A stretch of DNA of 64,000 nucleotides from Vibrio ulleungensis (lineage in GTDB: Bacteria; Pseudomonadota; Gammaproteobacteria; Enterobacterales; Vibrionaceae), in assembly GCF_016900875.1 (NCBI RefSeq), contig NZ_JAFEUM010000005.1, forward strand, positions 186,001 through 250,000, in the 5' to 3' direction. The notes beneath the pieces are model-generated. The model saw only the letters and a list, made by a program, of their open reading frames with translations, made no database searches and was not told the origin of the DNA. This document shows positions 36,837 through 46,948 of this stretch, piece by piece. The position numbers and the translations under genes are program-made. Every line of letters begins with the position of its first letter. The first letter of the stretch is position 1.

Positions 36837-38519
36837 CTAGTACTCACTGACAATACGTTTAAGCTCGGAGTAACTCGTTAGACCTTTCGCCACTAATTCA
36901 AGCCCGCTGCTCATCAATGTACTAATACACGCCTGTTCAATTACTGCCTCGCCAGGCAGTAGATGCTGAGTAGATAGCAGTTCTCGTTTGATCGATGCAT
37001 CGACCAGTAAGAATTCAAAAATCGCGATGCGACCTTTGTACCCCAAATGGCAGTGAGGGCAGCCATTTGGGTTTGCTTGATATAACGTCATGGCGTCAGC
37101 ATCGATATGATTACGTTGTTCTATAATTTGTTGATTCATTGCCTGAGGTTTTTTGCACTCAGGACAGAGTAGCCGCAGCAGTCTTTGGGCAACGATCACA
37201 CTCAGTGACGCGGCGAGGTTATAGGGTTTGATTCCTAAATTGATAAGCCTAGTGATGGTTTCCAAAGCTGAGTTAGTATGTAAGGTCGACAACAGCAAGT
37301 GGCCAGTTTGTGAGGCCTTAATGGCTGCCATCGCGGTATCATTATCGCGAATTTCTCCGATCATAATAACGTCGGGGTCTTGGCGTAAAAAGGCTCGTAA
37401 AGCGTGATGGTAGTCGAGCCCAACCCCAGAATGCAGTTGCAACTGATTGACCCCATCAAGTTGCATTTCGATGGGATCTTCGGCGGTTGAAATATTGCGA
37501 TGGGACTGATTTAAAAACCGCAAAGCAGCATAAAGCGTTTGTGTTTTACCACTTCCTGTTGGCCCAGTAATTAGGATCATACCTTGCGGCTTAGTGAGCG
37601 CGTCTTTCAATACTTGAACCTGCTGAACGTTTAGCCCCAACTGCGTTAATTGCAAAGGGGTTTGAGTTTGAGTACTGCGCAAGACGACTTTTTCACCCCA
37701 GAGTGTTGGCAGGGTAGAAACTCGGTACTCGGCGTTAACTTTCTCTGCCAGTTCAATGGCAATGCGGCCATCTTGCGGCACTCTTTGCTGAGCAATATCT
37801 AAGTTTGCCATGATTTTTAGGCGACTGATTAACCGCGCGGTGATTGTTTGCGCAGGGTTTGGCACTTCACGCAGCATGCCATCGACTCGATAGCGGATCC
37901 GAAATCGAGACTGATAAGGCTCAAAATGTATGTCTGAGCAGCCTTGTTGATGAGCGTCGAACAATAAGTGAGTAATGTATTGACTCACAGGTGACTGATC
38001 GTCTGAATTGGCCAGTTGAGCATTAGAGGTTATTGGTTTTTTTGTTGCCGTTGAGCCTACAGAGTCCAACGACACGCTTAATGGTCTATCAAACGCAGCT
38101 TGATAGCTATCGGCTAAAGACTTAAGGGTACATACGCCCATCTGAACAGGTTGTTGAAGTGCAAACTGATAATTTTGTTCGATCTCTTTGAGTGTAGGGT
38201 CTACGGCAGCAATGCAGATATTGCCGTTTTCGTATAATACCGGTATGGCAAGGTGCTCCAAACAGAGGTCGGCCAACTCAAACCATTGTCTGATCTGCTT
38301 ACGATCAAGTAAGTCCAACTCGATCGTCCGGTAGCTAAAGCGATCCGCTATCAAATGGCACAAATTGTCATCCGAAATGTCTGCCATTTTTAACAGATCA
38401 CAATGCCTTTGGTGGGGTGAGCGTGTACTTTGGCTACTTGGACGTTCATGGCGCTGTAAATCTTCCGCTGATAGATACCCTTCGCTATGAAGCAATAATG
38501 GGAGTTGGGAGTATGTCAT
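36837..38519 (-). CDS. pilB: type IV pilus assembly ATPase PilB
   Basis: The product is about 560 residues from ATG 38519 (MTYSQLPLLLHSEGYL); an upstream in-frame start would run into pilA. It has the N-terminal MshEN-like domain and Walker A GPTGSGKTQTLY. Conserved Asp and His boxes are seen in STAEDPIEM and LLSTLHTNSALETI, and a tetracysteine zinc knuckle in CPECKKP and CPHCHLGYKGR. It powers pilus extension. No pilT retraction ATPase is in the window. Confidence 0.95.
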   Translation of the reverse strand: MTYSQLPLLLHSEGYLSAEDLQRHERPSSQSTRSPHQRHCDLLKMADISDDNLCHLIADRFSYRTIELDLLDRKQIRQWFELADLCLEHLAIPVLYENGNICIAAVDPTLKEIEQNYQFALQQPVQMGVCTLKSLADSYQAAFDRPLSVSLDSVGSTATKKPITSNAQLANSDDQSPVSQYITHLLFDAHQQGCSDIHFEPYQSRFRIRYRVDGMLREVPNPAQTITARLISRLKIMANLDIAQQRVPQDGRIAIELAEKVNAEYRVSTLPTLWGEKVVLRSTQTQTPLQLTQLGLNVQQVQVLKDALTKPQGMILITGPTGSGKTQTLYAALRFLNQSHRNISTAEDPIEMQLDGVNQLQLHSGVGLDYHHALRAFLRQDPDVIMIGEIRDNDTAMAAIKASQTGHLLLSTLHTNSALETITRLINLGIKPYNLAASLSVIVAQRLLRLLCPECKKPQAMNQQIIEQRNHIDADAMTLYQANPNGCPHCHLGYKGRIAIFEFLLVDASIKRELLSTQHLLPGEAVIEQACISTLMSSGLELVAKGLTSYSELKRIVSEY

Positions 38520-38538
38520 TGTCGATTCAACGAAGTCG

Positions 38539-38955
38539 CTAATTACACGATTTAGGTAGCTCACTGCTTTCAATCGAGACGCCTGCACTGACAAATTGGC
38601 AGCCCCAACCGGTATTGCTGCGCGTCAATACAAAACTCGCGTTGTCGATGGTTGAGTTTCCATTGAACTCAAAAGTGACCGTTTGCTCTGTATCGTCGAA
38701 ACTGAGTAAACCTAGATTGTTCATATCGTCACTACCGCCAGCATCGGCAAGATCGGTTGGAAAGCTCCCTTGCTCTTGAATATGCATATCAATATTGGTG
38801 AGCAAAGCCCTAGCGGTTGCATATCCTGCGGCTGCTTCGGATTTTTTGACGTAGTTTTTGTAAGTAGGTACTGCAATCGATGAGAGTACGCCAATAATGG
38901 CAACCACAATCAATAGCTCTACCAACGTAAACCCTTTTTGATGCGACGTATTCAT
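38539..38955 (-). CDS. pilA: type IV major pilin PilA
   Basis: The 138-residue prepilin is taken from ATG 38955 ([18 protein letters not shown]), with AGGAG upstream. The class III leader MNTSHQKG is cut before Phe+1, and Glu+5 is present in FTLVE. The helix is followed by a small globular domain with two C-terminal cysteines (WGCQF and PKSCN) that probably form the D-loop disulfide. The gene heads pilABCD. In V. cholerae this locus makes the chitin-induced DNA-uptake pilus; the same role is inferred. I saw no clear sigma-54 site upstream. Confidence 0.94.
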   Translation of the reverse strand: MNTSHQKGFTLVELLIVVAIIGVLSSIAVPTYKNYVKKSEAAAGYATARALLTNIDMHIQEQGSFPTDLADAGGSDDMNNLGLLSFDDTEQTVTFEFNGNSTIDNASFVLTRSNTGWGCQFVSAGVSIESSELPKSCN

Positions 38956-39159
38956 GCTTTTCTCCTGTGTTGATGGTCTACAAAAACTATCGCTTGTTGC
39001 GATGTGTAAGCAGTCCTTGAGTAGGGTTTTAGCATCAATATCACCTTTGTTTATGTTGATGAAATGGAGGTGTACTTTGGTTTTGGAGCAAGTTTGCAAA
39101 TTTTCATACTTTGAGGCAGTCGATATAGGATTGAAACAGTGATCTAATCGGCGTTTTCG
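38956..39159. other. pilA/rnpB divergent spacer
   Basis: This region holds the pilA leader on the minus strand and leads into the rnpB promoter on the plus strand. No gene and no clear pilA promoter could be resolved. In V. cholerae the divergent neighbour of pilA is, as I recall, nadC, so this spacer may contain a rearrangement junction. Confidence 0.4.
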
Positions 39160-39189
39160 TTGGACAGCGGGAGCGAATATCAGTACACT
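39160..39189 (+). promoter_or_regulatory. rnpB promoter with GC-rich discriminator
   Basis: TTGGAC (39160-39165), an 18-bp spacer and TACACT (39184-39189) are followed by GCGCGGCG immediately before the RNA start. A GC-rich discriminator of this kind is typical of stringently controlled stable-RNA promoters. Confidence 0.75.
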
Positions 39190-39197
39190 GCGCGGCG

Positions 39198-39620
<423 letters not shown>

Positions 39621-39624
39621 ATTT

Positions 39625-39652
39625 AACCCATCGCTTCGGCGGTGGGTTTTTC
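39625..39652 (+). terminator. rnpB terminator
   Basis: AACCCATCGC-TTCG-GCGGTGGGTT (one G-U pair, UUCG tetraloop) is followed by TTT, directly after the RNase P RNA. Confidence 0.93.
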
Positions 39653-39823
39653 ATTTGGCGATAGGTGAACCGCAGATGTTCGCCTAGAGGCTTCAATATT
39701 AACTAAAAATTTACCCAAAATTAGCCCGAAGTCACGCGCTGTGGTGCATTCTCCTCGGGCGAATAGTGGCACCAGTCGCGTAATTGGGTAAACTAGAGAA
39801 TTAAACCAAATAGTGAGAGCGGC
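39653..39823 (+). promoter_or_regulatory. dcw cluster upstream region (no mraZ)
   Basis: This 171-bp gap lies before rsmH. A hairpin TAGGTGAAC (39662-39670) / GTTCGCCTA (39678-39686) is present. No mraZ reading frame exists here, and I do not see the repeated TGGG motifs that MraZ binds. The dcw promoter must lie here, but no clean box pair was found. Confidence 0.45.
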
Positions 39824-40774
39824 ATGACACAAGGTTTCAAACACATTTCTGTTCTGTTGAATGAGTCAATCGATGGGTTGGCTATCAAACCGGACGGTAT
39901 TTATATTGATGGAACCTTTGGCCGAGGTGGCCACAGCCGAACGATTCTCTCAAAGTTAGGTGATGCAGGTCGTCTATACAGTATCGACCGAGATCCAACC
40001 GCCATTGCTGAAGCTGCAAAAATTGACGATCCACGCTTTACCATTATCCATGGCCCGTTTTCGGGGATTGCCCAGTACGCTGAGCAACATAACTTGGTTG
40101 GCAAAGTCGACGGAGTTCTGTTTGATTTAGGCGTATCTTCACCGCAACTTGATGATGCAGAACGTGGTTTTAGCTTCATGAAAGATGGCCCACTTGATAT
40201 GCGAATGGACCCAACCTCGGGGATCCCTGTGTCAGAGTGGATCAAACAAGCGGATTTAGATGATATTACTTGGGTCATTCGTGAGTTTGGTGAAGACAAG
40301 CATGCTCGCCGAATTGCCAAAGCCATTGTTGCTCATCGCGACGATGAAGAACTGCCACCACTAGAGCGCACGTCGCAATTGGCCAAATTGATTGAGCAAG
40401 CTGCTCCTAAAAGCTTTAAAGAGAAAAAGCACCCAGCGACTCGTGCGTTTCAAGCTTTTCGTATCTACATAAACAGCGAACTCGAAGAAATCGACGTGGC
40501 GTTAAAAGGCGCACTGTCTGTATTGGCCCCTGAAGGCAGACTTTCGGTGATCAGTTTTCACTCTTTAGAAGATCGTATGGTTAAACGCTTTATGCGAAAA
40601 GAAAGCCGCGGTCCTCAAGTGCCACACGGCATTCCAATGACTGAAACTCAAATTGCTGCGCTAGGTAGCGCTGCGCTCGATACCATTGGTAAAGCGACTA
40701 AACCATCCGCAGAAGAAGTTGATGCAAACCCGCGCTCTCGTAGCTCGGTACTTCGCATCGCTCAGAAGCGATAA
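39824..40774 (+). CDS. rsmH: 16S rRNA (cytosine1402-N4)-methyltransferase
   Basis: The 316-residue MraW/RsmH starts [19 protein letters not shown]. The SAM-binding segment is [14 protein letters not shown], with [22 protein letters not shown] further on, and the C terminus ends [15 protein letters not shown]. It N4-methylates C1402, the same nucleotide that RsmI (at 29.7 kb) modifies on the ribose. It opens the dcw cluster here because mraZ is absent. Confidence 0.98.
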   Translation: MTQGFKHISVLLNESIDGLAIKPDGIYIDGTFGRGGHSRTILSKLGDAGRLYSIDRDPTAIAEAAKIDDPRFTIIHGPFSGIAQYAEQHNLVGKVDGVLFDLGVSSPQLDDAERGFSFMKDGPLDMRMDPTSGIPVSEWIKQADLDDITWVIREFGEDKHARRIAKAIVAHRDDEELPPLERTSQLAKLIEQAAPKSFKEKKHPATRAFQAFRIYINSELEEIDVALKGALSVLAPEGRLSVISFHSLEDRMVKRFMRKESRGPQVPHGIPMTETQIAALGSAALDTIGKATKPSAEEVDANPRSRSSVLRIAQKR

Positions 40775-40798
40775 TATCCATTAGCAAAAGAACTCAGT

Positions 40799-41119
40799 AT
40801 GTCTCAGCAAGGAACGCCTAACTTACTGTCTATAATCTTCCGCGACCTAATCAGTGTGGGTCGTTGGAATCTATTGGCCCTAATACTAATCCTTGTTTCC
40901 GCTATGAGCGTTGTGTGGATAACGCACCACACTCGTCAAGCCATCACGCAAAAAGATATGGCACTTGAGCAACGTTTAAAGTTGGATGAGCAATGGCGTA
41001 ACCTGATCTTGGAAGAAAGTGCGTTAGCAGAACACAGCCGAGTGACAAAACTGGCGGTTTCAGAGCTTGAAATGAAGCGACCTGACTCAAATAAGGAAGT
41101 AATAGTTAGATTCCCATGA
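40799..41119 (+). CDS. ftsL: cell division protein FtsL
   Basis: The 106-residue bitopic protein has a cytoplasmic N terminus, a TM helix (about residues 22-42, LLALILILVSAMSVVWI) and a periplasmic leucine-zipper coiled coil. FtsL forms the FtsQLB complex that activates FtsWI. It overlaps ftsI by an ATGA junction. Confidence 0.95.
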   Translation: MSQQGTPNLLSIIFRDLISVGRWNLLALILILVSAMSVVWITHHTRQAITQKDMALEQRLKLDEQWRNLILEESALAEHSRVTKLAVSELEMKRPDSNKEVIVRFP

Positions 41120-42972
41120 TGACACCAGTGACCCGTCGACGTAACGCCCCTCGCAGACCAAGCAAAGGTGCAAACGGACCCTCTAAAAAAGCACCCGCGA
41201 AAAGCGATACGAGCAAAGTTGTCACCAACAAAAAAGCTCGTGCGACTGGCGCGTCTGCCAACAAGAGAAATAAAGCCAAACCGGAAGCCGAACAAAGTGT
41301 TAGTTCACAACCTGTATTGATTCGCTGGCGATACCTGTTTGTATTGTTTGCTATGGGACTGGTCTTAGCAACACTTATTGCCCGAGTCGCTTACATCCAA
41401 GTGATTGAACCGGATCGATTGATTAAAGAAGGCAACATGCGTTCGGTGCGGGTAAAAACACTTCCTACAGCACGAGGCATTATTTCGGACAGAAATGGTG
41501 AGCAGTTGGCGGTTAGCGTACCGGTACAGGCTGTGTGGGCAAACCCGTCTGACGTGTTTAAGTTTGGTGGTCTCAATGAGTTAGATCGTTGGTATGCGTT
41601 AGCTGACGTATTAGGACTAGAGCGTCAAAGTATGCTCAAACGAATCGAAGAACAAAGTACCCGCAAGTTCATTTATCTACAGCGTCAAGTTAGTCCAGCG
41701 ATGGCTAACTATGTCAAAGAACTCAAGCTAAAAGGCATTGGCCTTGCGAATGAGTCTCGTCGCTATTATCCAACAGGTGAAGTGAGTGCTCATGTCATTG
41801 GTGTCACCGGTATCGATGGCCATGGTTTGGAAGGCGTAGAACGCAGTTACGATAACTGGCTTTCAGGACAGGCAGGGTCAAAAACCATACGTAAAGACCG
41901 TTATGGCCGTGTTGTTGAAAACATCTCACTAACAGAGAGCGAGTTGGGTAAGCCTTTAGAGCTGACGATAGATCAACGCTTACAAGCTATCTCATATCGA
42001 GCAATTAAGCAGGCGGTTGCGGACCATCGTGCTACGTCAGGTTCGGTCGTGCTTCTTGATGTTAAAACCGGTGAAGTGTTGGCAATGGTGAACGCACCTT
42101 CCTATAACCCCAACAATAAACAGCAGCTGCAAAGTTTTAGAATGAGAAATCGCAACATTACCGATGCGATGGAACCTGGCTCGACTGTGAAGCCATTTGT
42201 CGTGCTAGCAGCTTTGGAAAACGGTGTTGCTGACGAAGATACCATTATCGATACAGGTAATGGTTTGATGCAAATTGGCGGAAGCCGAGTACGAGACTCC
42301 TCAAAGATTGGTAAAGCAAACTTACAAACCATATTGCAGAAGTCGAGTAACATTGGTGTTGCTAAATTAGCGTTAGACATGCCGCTAGAAGCACTACTAG
42401 GGCAGTACAGTTCCATAGGGTTTGGCAGCACGTCAGGACTCAACTTAATTGGTGAGACGACGGGGTTGTTTCCAAATCGCCGGCGCTGGTCGAACTTTGA
42501 AATCGCAACACTCTCCTTTGGCTATGGTCTGTCGGTAACGCCGCTTCAACTTGCTCATGCCTATGCGACCTTGGGCAGTTATGGGGAATTCTTCCCACTG
42601 ACCATCATTAAAGATCAAAACAACATAGAACCTAAACAAGTTGCTGACCGTGACAATGCCAAACTGGTGCTAGAAATGCTGGAATCGGTGACGCAAAAAG
42701 GTGGTACTGCAACTCGCGCCGCTGTACCGGGTTATCGAATTGCAGCAAAAACAGGCACTTCGAGAAAGGCCCATGCGGGTGGCTACAGCGACGAATATGT
42801 TGCGATTACAGCAGGTGTTGCACCTATTAGTAACCCAAGGCTTGCGTTGGTGGTTGTGGTTAATGAGCCCCAAGGTGACCTATATTACGGTGGCTCCGTA
42901 GCTGCCCCAGTTTTTGCCGAAGTTATGCAAGGGGCATTGCAGATCTTAAACATCGCCCCTGACGGCAAGTAA
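41116..42972 (+). CDS. ftsI: septal peptidoglycan transpeptidase FtsI (PBP3)
   Basis: The 618-residue class B PBP has a long basic cytoplasmic tail (residues 1-65), a TM helix near 75-95 and a pedestal domain. The transpeptidase motifs are S356-T-V-K (PGSTVKP), SSN (QKSSNIGVA) and KTG (AAKTGTS). It cross-links septal murein with FtsW. The basic tail is longer than the E. coli one. A second in-frame ATG (41119) lies one codon on. Confidence 0.97.
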   Translation: MMTPVTRRRNAPRRPSKGANGPSKKAPAKSDTSKVVTNKKARATGASANKRNKAKPEAEQSVSSQPVLIRWRYLFVLFAMGLVLATLIARVAYIQVIEPDRLIKEGNMRSVRVKTLPTARGIISDRNGEQLAVSVPVQAVWANPSDVFKFGGLNELDRWYALADVLGLERQSMLKRIEEQSTRKFIYLQRQVSPAMANYVKELKLKGIGLANESRRYYPTGEVSAHVIGVTGIDGHGLEGVERSYDNWLSGQAGSKTIRKDRYGRVVENISLTESELGKPLELTIDQRLQAISYRAIKQAVADHRATSGSVVLLDVKTGEVLAMVNAPSYNPNNKQQLQSFRMRNRNITDAMEPGSTVKPFVVLAALENGVADEDTIIDTGNGLMQIGGSRVRDSSKIGKANLQTILQKSSNIGVAKLALDMPLEALLGQYSSIGFGSTSGLNLIGETTGLFPNRRRWSNFEIATLSFGYGLSVTPLQLAHAYATLGSYGEFFPLTIIKDQNNIEPKQVADRDNAKLVLEMLESVTQKGGTATRAAVPGYRIAAKTGTSRKAHAGGYSDEYVAITAGVAPISNPRLALVVVVNEPQGDLYYGGSVAAPVFAEVMQGALQILNIAPDGK

Positions 42973-42995
42973 GACACACACTACAGTATTTAACT

Positions 42996-44516
42996 ATGAC
43001 AAAAAATGCATTCACAACCAGTAACCCAAATGAGCACGAATCGATGAGATTGGCAGATTTGTTAGAGCCGTGGGCACTGAACTTGACTGACGATATCAGT
43101 CAACTCTCGTTACGTCACCTTACTCTCGACAGTCGAGACGTTGGGGCGCAAAGTGGATTCATTGCCGTGCCTGGTCACACTGTTGATGGTCGACACTTTA
43201 TTGATAAAGCCATTCTCAATGGGGCTAAAGTAGTGCTTTCTCAGTGTGATCCTGAGCGACATGGAACGGTGAGCCGCAAAGATGGCGCTGTCATCATTGA
43301 AATCTGTGATTTGCAAGATAGAGTCTCTGAACTCGCGCTGCGTTTCTACCCAGTAAATAACACCCAAGTGATAGCTGTGACTGGCACAAATGGTAAAACC
43401 ACCATCACGCAACTGATCGCTCAATGGTTAGAGCTGATTGGTCATCGCGCAGCCGTTATGGGAACAACCGGAAATGGGTTTCTTGACGCCTTGACAGAGG
43501 CAAAAAACACCACCGGTAGCCCAATAGAAATCGCACAGACTCTCCATTCACTCGAATTAGCCGGCGCTGAGTACACCGCGTTAGAAACCTCTTCCCATGG
43601 CTTAGTCCAACACCGGGTAAAAGCTGTGCCTTTTAAATTGGGGATGTTTACCAACCTAAGTCGTGATCACCTCGATTATCACCACACCATGGCGGAATAC
43701 GAAGCCGCCAAGCGTTCGTTGTTTACCGAGCACCATTGTGAGCATGCGGTGATTAACGTCGATGATCCGGTTGGGGCAAGATGGGTTGATGAGTTAGACA
43801 ATGCTTATGCAGTATCAGTGCAGCCTTTGCCTAAGAATACTCGCGGTTTATGGGCAACTCAGATCGAATTTACCGAACAGGGTATACAAATAACCATCGA
43901 TGGGACTTGGGGCGAAGGGCAACTGACAGTGCCACTCATTGGTGAGTTTAATGCTTCCAATTTGCTGCTGGCTCTTACAGGGCTTTTAGCCCTAGGTTTC
44001 GATAAGCAGCGTTTGCTTTCTACCAGCAGCAATATCAAGCCAGTTATTGGTCGAATGGAGCTGTTTTCAGCGCCCAATAGGCCAAAAGTCGTGGTGGATT
44101 ATGCACACACACCAGACGCACTGGAAAAAGCGTTGCAAGCGCTTCGCGTACATTGCTCTGGAAAGCTATGGGTCGTCGTCGGTTGCGGAGGCGATCGTGA
44201 CAAAGGCAAACGTCCAATGATGGCTGCCAGTGCCGAACGACTCGCGGATCGAGTGATTTTTAGCGACGACAATCCGCGCAGTGAAGATCCAGCAACCATT
44301 GTTGCGGATATGCTGGAAGGGACAGAGCATCCACAACAAATACTGACCATCCATGATCGCGGCCAAGCGTTAGAAAGTGCGCTCGCCAATGCCAGCACTA
44401 ACGACATTATTTTGTTGGCGGGGAAAGGTCACGAGGACTATCAAATTTATGCGGATCGGACGGTTGAAGCCTCTGATAGATATAACGCAGCAACACAGTT
44501 AGGAGTATCACTATGA
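42996..44516 (+). CDS. murE: UDP-N-acetylmuramoyl-tripeptide synthetase (meso-DAP adding)
   Basis: The product is 506 residues as drawn; MRLADLLEPW at 43044 is an alternative start nearer the family N terminus, and neither start has a good ribosome binding site. The ATP loop is VTGTNGKTTIT. The DNPRSEDP motif indicates meso-diaminopimelate as the amino acid added, consistent with dapB in this window. It is followed by an ATGA overlap with murF. Confidence 0.97.
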   Translation: MTKNAFTTSNPNEHESMRLADLLEPWALNLTDDISQLSLRHLTLDSRDVGAQSGFIAVPGHTVDGRHFIDKAILNGAKVVLSQCDPERHGTVSRKDGAVIIEICDLQDRVSELALRFYPVNNTQVIAVTGTNGKTTITQLIAQWLELIGHRAAVMGTTGNGFLDALTEAKNTTGSPIEIAQTLHSLELAGAEYTALETSSHGLVQHRVKAVPFKLGMFTNLSRDHLDYHHTMAEYEAAKRSLFTEHHCEHAVINVDDPVGARWVDELDNAYAVSVQPLPKNTRGLWATQIEFTEQGIQITIDGTWGEGQLTVPLIGEFNASNLLLALTGLLALGFDKQRLLSTSSNIKPVIGRMELFSAPNRPKVVVDYAHTPDALEKALQALRVHCSGKLWVVVGCGGDRDKGKRPMMAASAERLADRVIFSDDNPRSEDPATIVADMLEGTEHPQQILTIHDRGQALESALANASTNDIILLAGKGHEDYQIYADRTVEASDRYNAATQLGVSL

Positions 44517-45868
44517 TCCCAATCTCTCTGGCTCAGTTGGCAAGTGTTACTCGAGGCCATTTAGTTGGTGATGACAAGGTAATATCTGCAGTATCAACCG
44601 ATACGCGCAATATAGAGCCAGGTGCGCTGTTTGTTGCTATTAACGGTGTTCGGTTCGATGCGCACGAGTTTGTTGAGCAAGCCATGTCTAATGGCGCCTC
44701 TGCCTTGTTGGTTGAGAAATCCTTAGATATTGATGCGCCACAAGTCGTTGTGGCAGACACCACTAAGGCACTCGGTGATTTAGGGGCTTGGGTACTTGAG
44801 CAATCGGATGTTGAAACTATCGCTATTACCGGAAGTTGCGGAAAAACCACAGTGAAAGAAATGCTGGCGTCTATTTTACAGCTAAAAGGTAAAACGTTGG
44901 CGACAAAGGGCAACTTTAACAATGAATTTGGTGTCCCATTAACGCTATTACGCCTAGATAAAAGTGTCGATTACGCCGTCATTGAGCTGGGGGCTAACCA
45001 TGTTGGCGAAATCGCTTATACCAGTGGTTTAGTGAAACCCGCAGCAGCGATGGTCAATAATGTCGCAGCCGCTCACTTGGAAGGGTTTGGCTCTATCGAT
45101 GGTGTTAAGCAGGCAAAAGGTGAGATTTACCAAGGACTTGTTGCTGGTGGTTTCGCTTTAGTCAATATGGACAGTCAGGGCGGTCAACATTGGCAAGACG
45201 CTCTTAGCGATAAGCGAGTGCAGCAATTTTCTCAACAGAACTCTCTGGCAGAATACTACGCGTCACATATAGAAATGGACGATCAAGGGTACTCGCATTT
45301 TCATCTGCACACTCCATACGGCACATTGCCAGTCTCACTTAATGTCATTGGCGAACACAATGTGTCTAATGCCGTGGCCGCTGCCGCTTTGGCGCTTAAC
45401 GTAGGCGTAGATTTGGCACAGGTGAAGCAAGGACTAGAGCAACTGTCAAAAGTGAAAGGTCGTGTTGCGGTCGAATCACTGACTGATTCGATTCGATTGA
45501 TTGATGATAGTTACAATGCCAGCGTTCCTGCGGTGAAAGCCGCTATCGACTTGCTGGCTCGTTATCAGGGCCAACGTTGGCTGATATTGGGTTTTATGGC
45601 CGAACTTGGCGATGAAAGTCTTGCACTTCACCGACAAGTCGGAGAACATGCGTCTACTTTTGGGTTTGAGCACGTGCTCACCTTTGGTGACGATACTAAA
45701 GTGGTCAGCGAGTTGACTGGAGGGCACCATTTTAGTGACCATCAAGCCCTAATAGCGCACATTAAAGCGCATTTAACACCTGCAGAGACCAACACTTTGC
45801 TGATTAAAGGAGCACTCAGTTCCCAGATGGGAACCGTGGTATCTGCATTGAAGGAGATGTACCCATGA
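44513..45868 (+). CDS. murF: UDP-N-acetylmuramoyl-tripeptide-D-alanyl-D-alanine ligase
   Basis: The 451-residue Mur ligase has the ATP loop [13 protein letters not shown] and the later conserved [17 protein letters not shown] and LGFMAELG segments. It adds D-Ala-D-Ala to UDP-MurNAc-tripeptide. It overlaps murE and mraY by four bases each (ATGA), so it is translationally coupled on both sides. Confidence 0.98.
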   Translation: MIPISLAQLASVTRGHLVGDDKVISAVSTDTRNIEPGALFVAINGVRFDAHEFVEQAMSNGASALLVEKSLDIDAPQVVVADTTKALGDLGAWVLEQSDVETIAITGSCGKTTVKEMLASILQLKGKTLATKGNFNNEFGVPLTLLRLDKSVDYAVIELGANHVGEIAYTSGLVKPAAAMVNNVAAAHLEGFGSIDGVKQAKGEIYQGLVAGGFALVNMDSQGGQHWQDALSDKRVQQFSQQNSLAEYYASHIEMDDQGYSHFHLHTPYGTLPVSLNVIGEHNVSNAVAAAALALNVGVDLAQVKQGLEQLSKVKGRVAVESLTDSIRLIDDSYNASVPAVKAAIDLLARYQGQRWLILGFMAELGDESLALHRQVGEHASTFGFEHVLTFGDDTKVVSELTGGHHFSDHQALIAHIKAHLTPAETNTLLIKGALSSQMGTVVSALKEMYP

Positions 45869-46947
45869 TTCTTTGGCTTGCCGACTTGTTACAGCCATAT
45901 TTTTCGTTCTTCCGCCTGTTCGAATATCTTTCTTTTCGCGCCATCGTTAGTGCGTTGACTGCGCTTGCGCTCTCTTTATGGATGGGGCCGCGTCTTATCG
46001 CTCGACTGCAAATGTTGCAGATTGGCCAAGTTGTTCGCAATGATGGCCCTGAGTCTCACTTTAGCAAACGCGGTACACCTACCATGGGGGGGGTGATGAT
46101 CCTTGCGGCTATTTCGTTCACCGTCTTTATGTGGGCCGATCTCAGCAACCCTTATGTTTGGGCTGTTATGGCGGTTTTACTGGGTTATGGTGTGGTTGGG
46201 TTTGTCGACGATTATCGAAAAGTCGTTCGTAAGAACAGCGATGGCCTTATTGCGCGCTGGAAGTACTTCTGGCAGTCGGCGATAGCTCTAGTGGTTGCAT
46301 TTGCGTTGTATGCTCATGGTAAAGACACCGCAGCAACTCAGCTAGTAGTGCCATTCTTTAAAGACATCATGCCTCAGTTAGGCATTTTGTATATTGTGCT
46401 TACTTACTTTGTGATTGTCGGAACCAGTAATGCCGTTAACTTAACCGATGGCCTTGATGGGTTAGCTATTATGCCAACTATTCTGGTTGCAGCTGGCTTT
46501 GCCGCGATCGCATGGGCAACCGGTAACGTAAACTTCGCTAGCTATTTGCACATCCCTTATATTCCTTACACCAGCGAACTGGTGATTGTATGTACCGCCA
46601 TGGTTGGTGCTGGTTTAGGCTTTTTATGGTTTAACACTTACCCAGCACAAGTGTTTATGGGCGATGTTGGCTCATTGGCGCTAGGCGGTGCACTGGGAAC
46701 CATTGCCGTATTGGTTCGTCAAGAGTTTGTATTGGTGATCATGGGTGGCGTGTTTGTTATGGAAACTTTGTCGGTAATACTTCAAGTGGGCTCCTACAAA
46801 TTACGCGGTCAGCGAATATTTCGCATGGCGCCGATTCATCATCACTACGAATTAAAAGGTTGGCCAGAGCCGCGTGTTATCGTGCGTTTTTGGATCATTT
46901 CTATCGTATTAGTTTTGGTGGGATTGGCCACACTTAAGGTGCGTTAA
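45865..46947 (+). CDS. mraY: phospho-N-acetylmuramoyl-pentapeptide transferase
   Basis: The 360-residue polytopic enzyme has the catalytic Asp-rich loops [16 protein letters not shown] and [13 protein letters not shown], plus [13 protein letters not shown] near the C terminus. It transfers phospho-MurNAc-pentapeptide to undecaprenyl phosphate, forming lipid I. A run of eight G (46086-46093) encodes the conserved TMGGV. One base separates it from murD. Confidence 0.98.
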   Translation: MILWLADLLQPYFSFFRLFEYLSFRAIVSALTALALSLWMGPRLIARLQMLQIGQVVRNDGPESHFSKRGTPTMGGVMILAAISFTVFMWADLSNPYVWAVMAVLLGYGVVGFVDDYRKVVRKNSDGLIARWKYFWQSAIALVVAFALYAHGKDTAATQLVVPFFKDIMPQLGILYIVLTYFVIVGTSNAVNLTDGLDGLAIMPTILVAAGFAAIAWATGNVNFASYLHIPYIPYTSELVIVCTAMVGAGLGFLWFNTYPAQVFMGDVGSLALGGALGTIAVLVRQEFVLVIMGGVFVMETLSVILQVGSYKLRGQRIFRMAPIHHHYELKGWPEPRVIVRFWIISIVLVLVGLATLKVR

Positions 46948-46948
46948 T

